Shown: positions 33,758-42,829, counted from the first letter of the stretch. The stretch is 64,000 nucleotides of DNA from Paraclostridium ghonii (GCF_030815085.1 NZ_JAUSWG010000002.1); one strand, 5' to 3'. The notes: generated from the letters alone by a model not told the origin. Made by a program: numbers and translations.

Positions 33758-35479
33758 CTAATTTGGCAGTATAAAAGTAATTTTTGTTCCTTTACCTTCT
33801 AAACTATCAATTTTCAATCCATAATTTTGCCCATAATTTAATTGTATTCTCTCATGTACATTGATAACTCCAACACTATTTATACTAGCTTCTTTATTTA
33901 GTACATGATCTAATTTATCCTTAGACATTCCTATTCCATTATCTTCTATTATTATCCGTGTACCATCTTTAATTTTACATCCTTTTATATGTATACACCC
34001 TTTATTATTTTCCTTTTCCATACTGTATAAAATTGCATTTTCTACAATAGGTTGTAAAATAAAAGAAGGTATTTTGTATTCTTTTATGCTTTCATCAAAT
34101 TCATAATCAACTTCAAAACAATTTGGATATCTCATTTTTTGAAGTTCTACATAATTTTTTATATTTTCTAATTCATCTTCTAATTTAATCATTTCACTTG
34201 CTCTAGGTAAAATGCTCCTAAGTAATTTTGTAAATCTATACAACATCTCTTCTGCTATTTCTGTTTTATCCATTGAAACTAAAAATCTTATTCCACTTAA
34301 TGTGTTGTATAGAAAATGAGGATTTATTTGAGCTTGTAAAAAACTTAACTCTGCTACTCTTTTTTGTTTTTCATACGTTTTAATATTTTCTATCGATGTA
34401 TGTAACCGTTTTACCATGCTATTAAAAGACCTCTGAAGTTGTCCTATTTCATCATCACGATCTACCTCAACTTCTACTTCTAAATCACCTTTCATAACGG
34501 CTTCCATTTTATCCTTTATTTTTAAAATAGGTTTTGTTATCCAAACTGATATTTTATAAGTAATTATTAGAGCTGGAATACTTATTAATGCGACTATATA
34601 ATGTGTCCTTTGAGCTATTTTATTAGATACTTGTGACATTATATTCGAAGGTATTACTTGAATTATTTTCCACCCATATGAATCTATATTAGATATAATT
34701 TCTATATTACTTAAATTCATATTATACGAATTTTTATTTGTTTTATATTTACTTCCTATTAATCTTTTATCTTTACTTGAAATTATCTTATCTGTGGAAT
34801 CTACTATATAAATTGAAGTTCCTTTATCTAAAAGATCTGAATATCTATCATACAGCATTGTTTCACTTATATCTATTATTAGAATTCCTAAGGTTTCATT
34901 TGTTATTAAATCTTTTATAACTCTACCCATTTTTAATATATTTTTGTATGGCCCAATACCATTTTCATCTCTATACGTATTTATAAGAACCGTATTTCCA
35001 TTTGCCTTTATTATTTTTTCATACCAATCTTCATTTTTTATGTTTTCTAAATTATATTTGTTTTTGGAGTAAGTTCCATAACTTAAACCGTTTTCTCCAA
35101 CTATATATAATTCTGGCTTCATGTTAAATTTTCCGTACTTAAAAACCTGGTCCATCAATAACCCTTCTACATAATCATAATTTTGCTTATTCATCGTATT
35201 GTCTATATCAAGGTTTTCTTTGGGTTTAGACAATATATCTATTAGCTCGCTATCTGCAACAATGTTATTACCTATACTCTCTACATTTGAAAGTAATATA
35301 GAAATATTGTTGGCTACTTCATCTAATACTTGACTTCTCATAGATCGAATTTCCGCTTGAACGATCTTATTGCTATCGTTTACAACCCAAGCGCTAATAA
35401 TTCCTGTTATAAATACAATTAAAACAAATATTAATAAGAATAACTTAAATGTAATGCTATTTGTTTTTATTATTATCAC
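33758..35479 (-). CDS. YesM-type sensor histidine kinase
   Basis: A 573-residue kinase starting at GTG (35479) with AAGGAG five bases before. Layout: membrane segment about 12-33, a large extracellular sensor region of Cache type (about 35-290), second membrane segment about 293-312, HAMP (to about 362), a short coil, then the LytS/YesM-type His kinase domain with LQAQINPHFLYNTL (phospho-His388) and the ATP-binding part (IVENAILYSMEKEN, IIIEDNGIGMS, GTKITFILPN). It forms a unit with the downstream regulator and the BMP protein gene; a nucleoside or pentose signal is inferred from context only. Confidence 0.92.
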   Translation of the reverse strand: MIIIKTNSITFKLFLLIFVLIVFITGIISAWVVNDSNKIVQAEIRSMRSQVLDEVANNISILLSNVESIGNNIVADSELIDILSKPKENLDIDNTMNKQNYDYVEGLLMDQVFKYGKFNMKPELYIVGENGLSYGTYSKNKYNLENIKNEDWYEKIIKANGNTVLINTYRDENGIGPYKNILKMGRVIKDLITNETLGILIIDISETMLYDRYSDLLDKGTSIYIVDSTDKIISSKDKRLIGSKYKTNKNSYNMNLSNIEIISNIDSYGWKIIQVIPSNIMSQVSNKIAQRTHYIVALISIPALIITYKISVWITKPILKIKDKMEAVMKGDLEVEVEVDRDDEIGQLQRSFNSMVKRLHTSIENIKTYEKQKRVAELSFLQAQINPHFLYNTLSGIRFLVSMDKTEIAEEMLYRFTKLLRSILPRASEMIKLEDELENIKNYVELQKMRYPNCFEVDYEFDESIKEYKIPSFILQPIVENAILYSMEKENNKGCIHIKGCKIKDGTRIIIEDNGIGMSKDKLDHVLNKEASINSVGVINVHERIQLNYGQNYGLKIDSLEGKGTKITFILPN

Positions 35480-35566
35480 CCTTTCTCCTTATATTTCCAA
35501 CTAATAAGTTTATCTTATGTGCTGTTTTAAATCAATATATTTATATCAAAAAATCAAGATATAAAA

Positions 35567-35606
35567 ATAAGCATAATAAATCTTTATATTAAAGTTTATA
35601 TGCTTA
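35567..35606 (-). terminator. Terminator after the NlpC/P60 gene
   Basis: ATAAGCATA... and ...TATGCTTAT arms with further inner pairs and T-rich flanks, between the NlpC/P60 gene and the kinase gene on the minus strand. Confidence 0.6.
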
Positions 35607-35666
35607 TCTTTATATGTCTTTTATTTATTTTATCAGTTAAATTATAAAGCGATACAATCCTATATA

Positions 35667-36365
35667 TTACGGTCTCCTAGCACCTTTATAATGAGTCTCA
35701 TAATATCCAGTTAATTTTGATTTTTTAATTCCAGCCTTTTCATTAGCAGCATGTACAAATTCATTATTGCCAACGTACATACCTACATGACTAACTCTAC
35801 CTTTACCCATTGTATCAAAAAACACTAAATCTCCTACTTGTAAATCTTTTTTATCTACTGCTTTTCCAAATTTACTTTGTTCATATGAAGTTCTTGGAAT
35901 ATCCTTTCCTAATGCATTTTTATAAACATACTGAACTAAACCAGAACAATCAAAAGAATTTGGACCTGTTGCACCCCATACATATTTATTTCCAATCTTG
36001 CTTTCTATTAAAGAAACAGCTTTATCCATATTACCTGATGAACTTATATTGTTTGGCTGTATAGATTCAGCTGAATTTAACGATAAATTTTTTGAATTAA
36101 TTTCATTATCACTTTTATTGTAATTATTAATCTTATTGTTATTCATAGTGCTTTGCAAAGTTTCTAATGAATCTAAACTGTTTTCACTATGATTATTATT
36201 ACAATGACAATTACAATTACAATTGTTTATTGGAACATTGCCTATTGCATTTTCTAAAATTAAACCAAATAAATCAAAATTGCTATTAAATTGACTTTTA
36301 TTATTTGTATTAGCATTATTTAATGCATTTAAAAGTTTAATTGTAACTAATTGACCTACATCCAT
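35667..36365 (-). CDS. NlpC/P60 peptidase with Cys-rich N-terminal region, no signal peptide
   Basis: A 232-residue protein with a C-terminal NlpC/P60 domain (about 112-232): GNKYVWGATGPNSFDCSGLV with catalytic Cys140, VSHVGMYVG with His193, and FVHAANEK with His205. It should cleave the D-Glu-mDAP or related bond in peptidoglycan stem peptides. The N-terminal 110 residues are unusual: no signal peptide or membrane segment, low complexity rich in Asn and Ser, and a cluster NNCNCNCHCNNNH (47-59) that could bind metal. This layout recalls clostridial wall enzymes that are released without a Sec signal or packed into spores; the export route is not clear. Confidence 0.82.
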   Translation of the reverse strand: MDVGQLVTIKLLNALNNANTNNKSQFNSNFDLFGLILENAIGNVPINNCNCNCHCNNNHSENSLDSLETLQSTMNNNKINNYNKSDNEINSKNLSLNSAESIQPNNISSSGNMDKAVSLIESKIGNKYVWGATGPNSFDCSGLVQYVYKNALGKDIPRTSYEQSKFGKAVDKKDLQVGDLVFFDTMGKGRVSHVGMYVGNNEFVHAANEKAGIKKSKLTGYYETHYKGARRP

Positions 36366-36408
36366 CCTAAATCTCCTTATTATATATTTTATTTATCTAT
36401 TATCATAA

Positions 36409-36447
36409 TAAAAAATAACCGTATATAATTAATACGGTTACTTTTAA
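36409..36447 (-). terminator. Terminator after the alpha/beta hydrolase gene
   Basis: AAAATAACCGTAT and a near-perfect complement with a short AT loop, followed by T on the minus strand, upstream of the NlpC/P60 gene. Confidence 0.75.
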
Positions 36448-36479
36448 ATTTTATTTAGTTTTAAATTAAATTCACCTTT

Positions 36480-37229
36480 TTATTTTATAGATTCTAAAAG
36501 TTTTATAACTTCATTAGACGTATAATTTATTTGCTCCTTGTTGTCTATAGAAGCTTCTCCATCACCCTTTTGGTTACCATAATCACCAAATCCACCATGA
36601 TTTCCTCCTTTAATTTCAATAAATTTTGAATTAGTTGGCATTACGTTTTTTGCTCCTCTTACCTTATTTAAATCCGCAACTTTGTCATTGCTTCCCCATA
36701 GAGATAGCACTTTTATATCTATGTTAGTAAAATCTTTCTTATCTTGAGGATACGATGCTAATAAAACCAATCCTTTTATTTTATTATCTTTTAATGCATA
36801 ATCAGATGCCATAACACCACCTAACGAGTGTCCTCCTATAGCCCATGAACTAATCTCTTTATATTCATTTATTATATCATCAGCTTTATTAGGTGATAAA
36901 ATAGCTAAGTTAAAGTTCATTTTAGCTATTACAACAGTATATCCATTAGATGCTATTTCTTTTGCCATAGGTGAATATGCACTTGATTCTACTTTAGCAC
37001 CTGGATAAAAAATAAATCCTGTTTGCTTTTTATTTGATTTAGGTTCAAATAAAATGTCTCCGTTATCTTTAACATCAATTTTCACATTAGAATCCGACTT
37101 TAAACATTCTAATGCGTATGATTCTGATTTATAATAAGAACTTACATAAATAAAAAACGATAATGCTAAAATAGATATAAAAATAATAAATCCTATTATA
37201 AATTTAAATTTCAAAGATTTTTTTTTCAT
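36480..37229 (-). CDS. Membrane-anchored alpha/beta hydrolase
   Basis: A 249-residue protein with an N-terminal basic stretch (MKKKSLKFK) and a hydrophobic anchor or signal (about 10-30), then an alpha/beta hydrolase of the DLH/PF12695-like group: GFIFYPGAKVESSAYSPMAK, the nucleophile elbow WAIGGHSLGGVMASDYA, an acid position near VLSLWGSNDKVADLN and His in IKGGNHGGFGDYG. It probably acts outside the membrane on small esters or lipids; substrate unknown. It is a single gene divergent from the T-box operon. Confidence 0.82.
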   Translation of the reverse strand: MKKKSLKFKFIIGFIIFISILALSFFIYVSSYYKSESYALECLKSDSNVKIDVKDNGDILFEPKSNKKQTGFIFYPGAKVESSAYSPMAKEIASNGYTVVIAKMNFNLAILSPNKADDIINEYKEISSWAIGGHSLGGVMASDYALKDNKIKGLVLLASYPQDKKDFTNIDIKVLSLWGSNDKVADLNKVRGAKNVMPTNSKFIEIKGGNHGGFGDYGNQKGDGEASIDNKEQINYTSNEVIKLLESIK

Positions 37230-37333
37230 TATATTACTCCTTTTTTAATTTTCATTTTAATCCTATAATACATTCATGGTTTTGTCCAGTTGATTATTGT
37301 TAATCAAAAATAAACTAAAAATCAAAAAATATA

Positions 37334-37362
37334 TTGACATATTAAGAAAATAGTTTTATTAT
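37334..37362 (+). promoter_or_regulatory. Promoter of the T-box operon
   Basis: TTGACA (37334-37339), 17 bases, TATTAT (37357-37362), ahead of the T-box leader. Confidence 0.75.
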
Positions 37363-37394
37363 TTAAATCAACAATAAAACCTAATTTAAATGCT

Positions 37395-37680
37395 ATGAAA
37401 AGAAATAGTAAAAGTAATAATCTTTAACAGAGAGCTACCGTTTGGTGAGAGGGGCAATTGATTTTACTTTGAACACATCTTTGAGCAGAACACCGAAAAA
37501 TATTATTTTAGTAGGCTGATTCCGGATTCCCTGCACCCGTTATAGTGCTAGAGTATAAACAAATTTTTATTTGTCGTACTCAAAAAGGTTAATATCGTGA
37601 GATATTAATAAAATAGAGGTGGAACCACGTGAGATTTAACTCCCGTCCTCTAGCATTTGCTAGAGGATGGGAGTTTTTTA
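37395..37680 (+). ncRNA. T-box leader with histidine (CAC) specifier
   Basis: A full T-box riboswitch. Stem I starts near 37400; AGTA (37407-37410) and GAA (37471-37473) form the loop E motif, closed by AAAGT/ACTTT, so the next three bases CAC (37474-37476) are the specifier for His. AGAGAGCT and the distal loops follow the usual pattern; GGTGGAACCACG (about 37618-37629) is the T-box sequence that pairs with the uncharged tRNA end. The terminator AACTCCCGTCCTCTAGC and its complement (37638-37675) ends in TTTTTT. Low charged tRNA-His should switch on the transporter genes. Reading the codon as AAC (Asn) would need a shift that breaks the GAA spacing. Confidence 0.85.
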
Positions 37681-37754
37681 GTTTATTTCATTATGCGCGC
37701 AAAGAAATATACTTAAATATAATTTTAAATTTATAATTACTAAGGAGATATTAT

Positions 37755-38543
37755 ATGAAAAACATAATTAAAATTTCAAGCTTATTATCATTAACAATAT
37801 TATCTATATTTTTGCTAGCTGGATGTTATAAGTCTAGTGGTAATCCTCAAAAACACAATAAAAATACAGTTGTTGTAGGTTATGATAATACCTTTGTTCC
37901 AATGGGATTTTTAGATGATAAAGGTGCTCCATCAGGATTTGATATAGATTTAGCAAAAGAAGTTTTCTCTAGACTTAAAATGGATGTTAAATTTCAAAAT
38001 ATAGATTGGTCAATGAAAGATACAGAATTAAATTCTGGAAATATCGATGTTTTATGGAATGGTTATACATTAACTGATGAAAGACGTGAAAAAGTTGACT
38101 ACTCTAATCCTTATTTAAGTAATAAGCAAGTAATTGTTACATTAAAAACTTCATCTATTAAAAATAAAAAAGACTTGACAGGTAAAATAGTTGGAACTCA
38201 GCAAGGAAGCTCTGGTCTTGATGCTATAGAAAAAGATACTAAATTAGTTAGCACGTTTAAAAATAAATCACCTGTACTTTACGATACTTTTGATAATGCT
38301 TTTAGAGATTTACAGTCTAAACGAATTGATGCAATTGTAGTAGATGAAATTTTAGCTAATTATTATATAGCTAATTATAAAGGTGACAATTTCAAAATAT
38401 TGAAAGATAATTTTGGTGAAGAAGATTTTGTAGTTGGTTTCAAAAAAGGTAATACACAACTTCGTGATAAAGTAAATGAAGCTTTAAATGAAGTAAAACA
38501 AGATAAAACATTCGATAAAATTTATAGCAAATGGTTTAATTAG
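37755..38543 (+). CDS. Amino acid ABC transporter substrate-binding lipoprotein
   Basis: A 262-residue extracellular binding protein of the polar amino acid (PAAT) family. The lipobox is LLAGC (Cys24). Domain marks: VVVGYDNTFVPMGFLDDKG, SGFDIDLAKEVFSRL, the NIDVLWNGYTLTDERREKVD segment, VGTQQGSSGLDAIEKD and VVDEILANYYIANY. AAGGAG precedes the ATG. First gene of a three-gene operon after a His T-box, so histidine is the likely ligand (inference from the specifier codon, matching the HisXYZ-type systems predicted in Firmicutes). Confidence 0.9.
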   Translation: MKNIIKISSLLSLTILSIFLLAGCYKSSGNPQKHNKNTVVVGYDNTFVPMGFLDDKGAPSGFDIDLAKEVFSRLKMDVKFQNIDWSMKDTELNSGNIDVLWNGYTLTDERREKVDYSNPYLSNKQVIVTLKTSSIKNKKDLTGKIVGTQQGSSGLDAIEKDTKLVSTFKNKSPVLYDTFDNAFRDLQSKRIDAIVVDEILANYYIANYKGDNFKILKDNFGEEDFVVGFKKGNTQLRDKVNEALNEVKQDKTFDKIYSKWFN

Positions 38544-38556
38544 TAGGAGGAGATCA

Positions 38557-39168
38557 ATGTTAGAAGGTTTAAATTTAGTTTTAATATTATTTTTATTTAC
38601 ACTTACAATTTCAATACCCTTGGGCTTATTAACTTCTATTTGTAGATTATCTAGTTATAAGATTTTAAATTCTATATCTAAAGTTTATTTGCTAACTTTT
38701 AGAGGAACTCCTCTATTATTACAGCTGATATTTATATTTTACGGCTTACCTCTTGTAGGTATTGTGTTTGATAGGTTTACAGTTGCTATACTTGCTTTTT
38801 CATTAAACTATAGTGCATATTTTGCTGAAATTTTTAGAGGTGGCATAGAGTCAATAGATAAAGGCCAATATGAAGCTTGCCTGATGTTAGGTCTTAATAA
38901 AAACATTACTTATAGAAAAATAATACTACCTCAAGTTATGAAAAGAATTTTAGCTCCAATGTCAAATGAAGTTATTACCCTGATTAAAGATACTTCTCTT
39001 GTATATATTTTGGGACTCAATGATATTTTAAGAATAGCCCAAATAAATTCAAATAGAACTTTAAGCTTGCTTCCTTTAATTGGAGTCGGAGCCTTGTATT
39101 TAATATTAATTTTCCTTTTAAGTAGTATATTTAAAATTTTAGAGTATAAATTCTCATATTATAATTAG
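38557..39168 (+). CDS. Amino acid ABC transporter permease
   Basis: A 203-residue membrane protein with about five segments and the EAA loop EACLMLGLNKNITYRKIILP (about 108-127), the ATPase contact. The N-terminal LTLTISIPLGLLTSICRLS and LLTFRGTPLLLQLIFIFYGL patterns are typical of HisM/GlnP-type permeases. It is slightly short for the family (usually 215-230), mainly at the N-terminus. GGAGGAG precedes the ATG. It probably forms a homodimer in the histidine importer. Confidence 0.9.
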   Translation: MLEGLNLVLILFLFTLTISIPLGLLTSICRLSSYKILNSISKVYLLTFRGTPLLLQLIFIFYGLPLVGIVFDRFTVAILAFSLNYSAYFAEIFRGGIESIDKGQYEACLMLGLNKNITYRKIILPQVMKRILAPMSNEVITLIKDTSLVYILGLNDILRIAQINSNRTLSLLPLIGVGALYLILIFLLSSIFKILEYKFSYYN

Positions 39169-39178
39169 GAGGAATACC

Positions 39179-39835
39179 TTGATAGAAATAAAAAATTTAA
39201 CCAAATCATTTGATGATAGCATAATTTTTAAAAACGCATCTTTGAATATATCTAAAGGAGAGGTATGTGTATTGCTTGGCAAATCAGGTACCGGAAAAAC
39301 TACCTTCCTTAGATGTGTTTGTGGACTTGAAAATTTTGATAGTGGGCAAATAATTATAAATAATAAAAATGTTAATAATTCTAAAGATATATTAACTTTA
39401 AATGGTGAAATTGGAATGATATTTCAAAATTTTAATTTATTTCCTCATATGTCTGTTTATGAAAATATAATAACAGCTCCAATAAACATTTTAAAACAAA
39501 ATAAAGATGTTGCATTAGAAAAAACTCTTTGTTTATTAAAATTATTAGGATTAAGTGATAAGTTTAAGTGTTATCCATTTGAACTATCTGGAGGTCAAAA
39601 ACAAAGAGTGGCTATAGCACGTGCTTTAGCTTTAAATCCTAAAGTATTGTGCTTTGATGAACCTACATCTGCTCTAGATTCTGATAGTATAGAAAGTGTT
39701 ATAAACATAATATATAAATTAAAAGAAAAAGGCGTTTCTATGTTGATAGTAACGCATGATAAGTATTTTGCAAAAAGAGTTGCAGATAAAGTTTTGAATA
39801 TGAACAATAAAACTATTGAAAATATAGTCTTTTAA
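39179..39835 (+). CDS. Amino acid ABC transporter ATPase
   Basis: A 218-residue ATPase starting at TTG (39179) behind AGGAGG. Walker A GKSGTGKTT (about 34-42), Q-loop in IGMIFQNFNLFPH, signature LSGGQKQRVAIARALA, Walker B VLCFDEPTSALD and the switch His in LIVTHD. It is a close-packed third gene of the T-box operon (10 bases after the permease stop). Confidence 0.93.
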   Translation: MIEIKNLTKSFDDSIIFKNASLNISKGEVCVLLGKSGTGKTTFLRCVCGLENFDSGQIIINNKNVNNSKDILTLNGEIGMIFQNFNLFPHMSVYENIITAPINILKQNKDVALEKTLCLLKLLGLSDKFKCYPFELSGGQKQRVAIARALALNPKVLCFDEPTSALDSDSIESVINIIYKLKEKGVSMLIVTHDKYFAKRVADKVLNMNNKTIENIVF

Positions 39836-39949
39836 AATTTTATTTTTACATTTAAAAGGATTTTACAATTTTTGGTCTAATATAAATCTAATATAATAGT
39901 TAGTTAGATTTAATAACATTAATTAAATTTAAATGTAGGGGGCTATTTT

Positions 39950-40057
39950 ATGGCAATTATTGCTTTCTTTTTATTTTTGATTTTTTTATTTTATATTTAT
40001 TGTTTAAAAAATGAAAATCTAATACTTCAATATGAGGTGGATGATTCTAATTACTAA
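39950..40057 (+). CDS. 35-residue membrane peptide
   Basis: A frame beginning MAIIAFFLFLIFLFYIYC with a hydrophobic segment (about 2-19) and an acidic tail (KNENLILQYEVDDSNY). GGGGG lies eight bases before the ATG, a plausible promoter region (TATAAT at about 39893) is upstream, and a strong terminator is just behind. It is too short to assign. It could be a regulatory or toxin-like peptide, but nothing shows which. Confidence 0.5.
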   Translation: MAIIAFFLFLIFLFYIYCLKNENLILQYEVDDSNY

Positions 40058-40071
40058 CTTTTTTGTAAATA

Positions 40072-40112
40072 AAAGACTATATAATAGATTTTAATCTATT
40101 ATATAGTCTTTT
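40072..40112. terminator. Bidirectional terminator
   Basis: AAAGACTATATAATAGATT and its complement with a two-base loop, between the small peptide gene and the convergent kinase gene. Confidence 0.9.
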
Positions 40113-40120
40113 TCATTATA

Positions 40121-41443
40121 TTATATCTGACTGATACTATTTACAATTGGAACTTTAATATTAAACTCAGTCTCCATATCATCACTTTCTACATCTATGT
40201 AACCCTTATATGATTCTAGTAAATTCTTAATTGAGTATAGCCCATAACCTCTATCTTCGCCTTTAGAAGAATATGCCATTTCAAATATTTTTATAGTATC
40301 TTTTATTTTCGATCCATTGTTTTTTATACAAATATTATGATAATTTCCATCTTCATAAATATCTACATGAACATATTTATATTCCTTATCTGAGTACTTG
40401 AGTTCATCAATTGCATTATCTATTATATTTAAAAGTATAGAACTTATCTCTGAATCTGTTAACTCTACATTTTCTAATAAACTGTCAATACATGCCGTCA
40501 AATCTATATTATACTTAGAAGCTCTTAATTTTTTGGTGTTTAATATAGCATCTATGCAGTGATTACCTGTTACAAATTCTATAGATATATTGTTATCGTA
40601 ATCTGCCATACTTAATATATACCTTCTTGCATCTTCAATTTTTCCACTTGTCACTTGCATAAGAATTATTTGTAAATGATTCATATAATCATGTCTTTGA
40701 ACTCTTAGCGCATCTACACTGTCTTCCATTTGCTTTAAGTTTTTTTCCATTAAACTTTTTTCTAATTCATTTAATGCTTTTCTTTTATCATAATTTATTG
40801 TCATAAATATTAATAAAATCAATATTAATATTAACGAAAGAACTATAAAAACTCTTACCATTATTTCTGTATTAAAATGCAGATTACTTACACTGTATAA
40901 AAATAAAATTAAAATTCCGATTATAGCCATTATTAATATACTTACATATAAAAGAACCTGTTGTGCGTATTGGTTTTTCTCAGACATATTTTTCAAATCT
41001 ATAGTTTGTTTAAAATATTTATACTTTACTAATTTCATAAAAATAGCCATAAGTAAAATCGCCATATAGCACGACAATACTCTTAATAGATTATCATTCA
41101 AAACAAAATCAAGATTAATTCCCATAAAGTTTATAAGAATAATTATTATTACTTCTGATGTAATCCTCATTCCTAACACTATAGCGGTTATAATAAATGA
41201 TTGTGCTATATTTAAATTGCTAAAAAATTTTACAATTATAGCTGAAAAGATGAATAGTAAAACATTACTAATTCCCAAAGGAAATTTATTGAAAAAAAAA
41301 TACATAAGCATTACATATATAAATGACATTTGTACTATATTCTTTCGATTTATACCCTTTGTTAATTTTTTAATAAAACAAAACATAACTACAGCTTCTG
41401 GGATACCCATTAAAATTAAATTTGATATACTTATATTAACCAC
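40121..41443 (-). CDS. Orphan GHKL sensor histidine kinase (AgrC/Spo0B-like)
   Basis: A 440-residue membrane kinase. The N-terminal half has six or so hydrophobic segments; then comes a coiled coil (ALNELEKSLMEKNLKQMEDS), the Spo0B-like phospho-acceptor helix DALRVQRHDYMNHLQIILMQ, and a GHKL ATP-binding domain (LLNIIDNAIDEL, ICIKNNGSKI, RGYGLYSIKNLLESY). The first possible start is GTG at 41443 with AAGGG directly against it, so the true start may be a little later. No response regulator gene is adjacent; the partner must be elsewhere. The input is probably a peptide or membrane signal. Confidence 0.82.
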   Translation of the reverse strand: MVNISISNLILMGIPEAVVMFCFIKKLTKGINRKNIVQMSFIYVMLMYFFFNKFPLGISNVLLFIFSAIIVKFFSNLNIAQSFIITAIVLGMRITSEVIIIILINFMGINLDFVLNDNLLRVLSCYMAILLMAIFMKLVKYKYFKQTIDLKNMSEKNQYAQQVLLYVSILIMAIIGILILFLYSVSNLHFNTEIMVRVFIVLSLILILILLIFMTINYDKRKALNELEKSLMEKNLKQMEDSVDALRVQRHDYMNHLQIILMQVTSGKIEDARRYILSMADYDNNISIEFVTGNHCIDAILNTKKLRASKYNIDLTACIDSLLENVELTDSEISSILLNIIDNAIDELKYSDKEYKYVHVDIYEDGNYHNICIKNNGSKIKDTIKIFEMAYSSKGEDRGYGLYSIKNLLESYKGYIDVESDDMETEFNIKVPIVNSISQI

Positions 41444-41562
41444 CCCTTAAACTAAGCCTCTATTTATCCTCATTTTTTTACATTTATCTACATTCACATA
41501 TTAACATATCTATAATATTTTTACTACAATTTAAATATAAGTTTATGGATTTATTTACCATA

Positions 41563-41627
41563 GAGTTATCTCAAATCTTTTTTTCTTATAAAATAAAAAA
41601 AAGATTTGAGATAACTCAAATCTTTTT
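41563..41627 (-). terminator. Terminator with alternative pairing after nupC copy 2
   Basis: Three related arms: GAGTTATCTCAAATC plus T-run (41563-41584), its 22-base complement (41596-41617), and AAATCTTTTTT (41617-41627). Arm 2 can pair with arm 1 (22 bp) or form its own hairpin with arm 3. On the minus strand the second makes the terminator of the nupC gene just upstream. Confidence 0.8.
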
Positions 41628-41629
41628 TA

Positions 41630-42829
41630 TTAGAATAATAATATTAAACCAACTATCATAGCTGATAATGTACTAACTAAGAAACCACCTATCATACCTT
41701 TAAAAGCTATGTTAGATATCTCTGTTCTTCTTTCAGGACAGAATACTGATATTCCTGATATACAAATACCTATACTTGATATATTTGCAAAACCTGCTAA
41801 AGATATTGATATAACTAAAGCAGTTCTAGCATCAAGTGTAGATATTATTTTTCCTAACTCACCAAATGCAATAAACTCATTTAATACCATTTTACTACCT
41901 AGTAATTGCCCAGCAGTTAATACATTTGATGGTTCAAGTCCCATTAATAATGCAAGTGGAGCAAATACATATGATAATATTTGTTGTAATGATAATCCTA
42001 TTACTCCTAAACCACCATTAACTAAAGCAACTAAACCTGTTATAGCTATTAATGCTGCTCCTATACCAAGTGCCATTTGCATACCATTGCTAGCTCCCTC
42101 TGATATAGCTGACATTATGTTTGTATGAGCACCTTTTCTATCCATTTCTACCTTTTCAACAACTTCTTCGTGTTGAGTTTCAGGTATTAATAATTTAGAT
42201 ACTATTATGCTACTTACCGGAACTAGTGCACCCGCTATAAGTAAGTTTTCCATAGGTATTCCCATTCCTACATATCCCATTAAAACAGTAGCTGACATAC
42301 TTCCCATACCAGATACTAATACTAACATAAGTTCACTCTTAGTCATTAAATGTAAATATTTACTTACAAGTATTGGTGATTCTGTTTGACCTAAGAACAT
42401 ATTAGCAACTGCAACAAAACTTTCTACAGCACTTGTTCCTAAAACCTTTTGTATTGCACCACCTATTACTTTAACTACAAAGTTTATAATTCCTAAATAA
42501 TAAAGAGCTCCAACTAATGCTCCTATAAACACTATGTTACCAAGAACTGATATTGCAAATATAAATCCAACAGTTTTTCCATCTGCTAATGGTCCAAATA
42601 CGAAAGCTAAACCTTCAGCTCCATAACCTAATATATTAGTTACAAAGTCAGATACTACTTGTACAACAGTTCTCCCGATAGGGAATTTTACTAGGAAAAA
42701 GGCAAGTACAAATTGTATTAGTAAAGCCTTTCCTATCAATTTCTTATTTACTGACGATTTGTCAGAAGACGCTAGGTAAAGCCCACCTAATAACACTATG
42801 ATTCCTAAAATATTTAAAATTACCGACAT
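41630..42829 (-). CDS. nupC: Concentrative nucleoside transporter (NupC/CNT), copy 2
   Basis: Start at 42829 (MSVILNILGIIVLLGG...) with AAGGAG six bases before; an in-frame extension to 42886 has no ribosome site. The 399-residue protein is a CNT family member very like copy 1 at 28120-29403: AVESFVAVANMFLGQTESP, SELMLVLVSGMGSMSATV, GQLLGSKMVLNEFIAFGEL, GFANISSIGICISGISVF. The central cytosolic loop (ETQHEEVVEKVEMDRKGAHT) is shorter. It is outside the nucleoside operon and has its own terminator, so it is probably regulated differently or prefers other nucleosides. Confidence 0.94.
   Translation of the reverse strand: MSVILNILGIIVLLGGLYLASSDKSSVNKKLIGKALLIQFVLAFFLVKFPIGRTVVQVVSDFVTNILGYGAEGLAFVFGPLADGKTVGFIFAISVLGNIVFIGALVGALYYLGIINFVVKVIGGAIQKVLGTSAVESFVAVANMFLGQTESPILVSKYLHLMTKSELMLVLVSGMGSMSATVLMGYVGMGIPMENLLIAGALVPVSSIIVSKLLIPETQHEEVVEKVEMDRKGAHTNIMSAISEGASNGMQMALGIGAALIAITGLVALVNGGLGVIGLSLQQILSYVFAPLALLMGLEPSNVLTAGQLLGSKMVLNEFIAFGELGKIISTLDARTALVISISLAGFANISSIGICISGISVFCPERRTEISNIAFKGMIGGFLVSTLSAMIVGLILLF

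Noticed and set aside
37470..37480. AAC (Asn) as the T-box specifier
   Set aside because: AGTA/GAA loop E geometry puts CAC directly after GAA; AAC would overlap the GAA element.
28120..42829. The two CNT genes as a recent duplication bounding a mobile unit
   Set aside because: They differ throughout, especially in the loop, with no flanking repeats or mobility genes; they are old paralogues.
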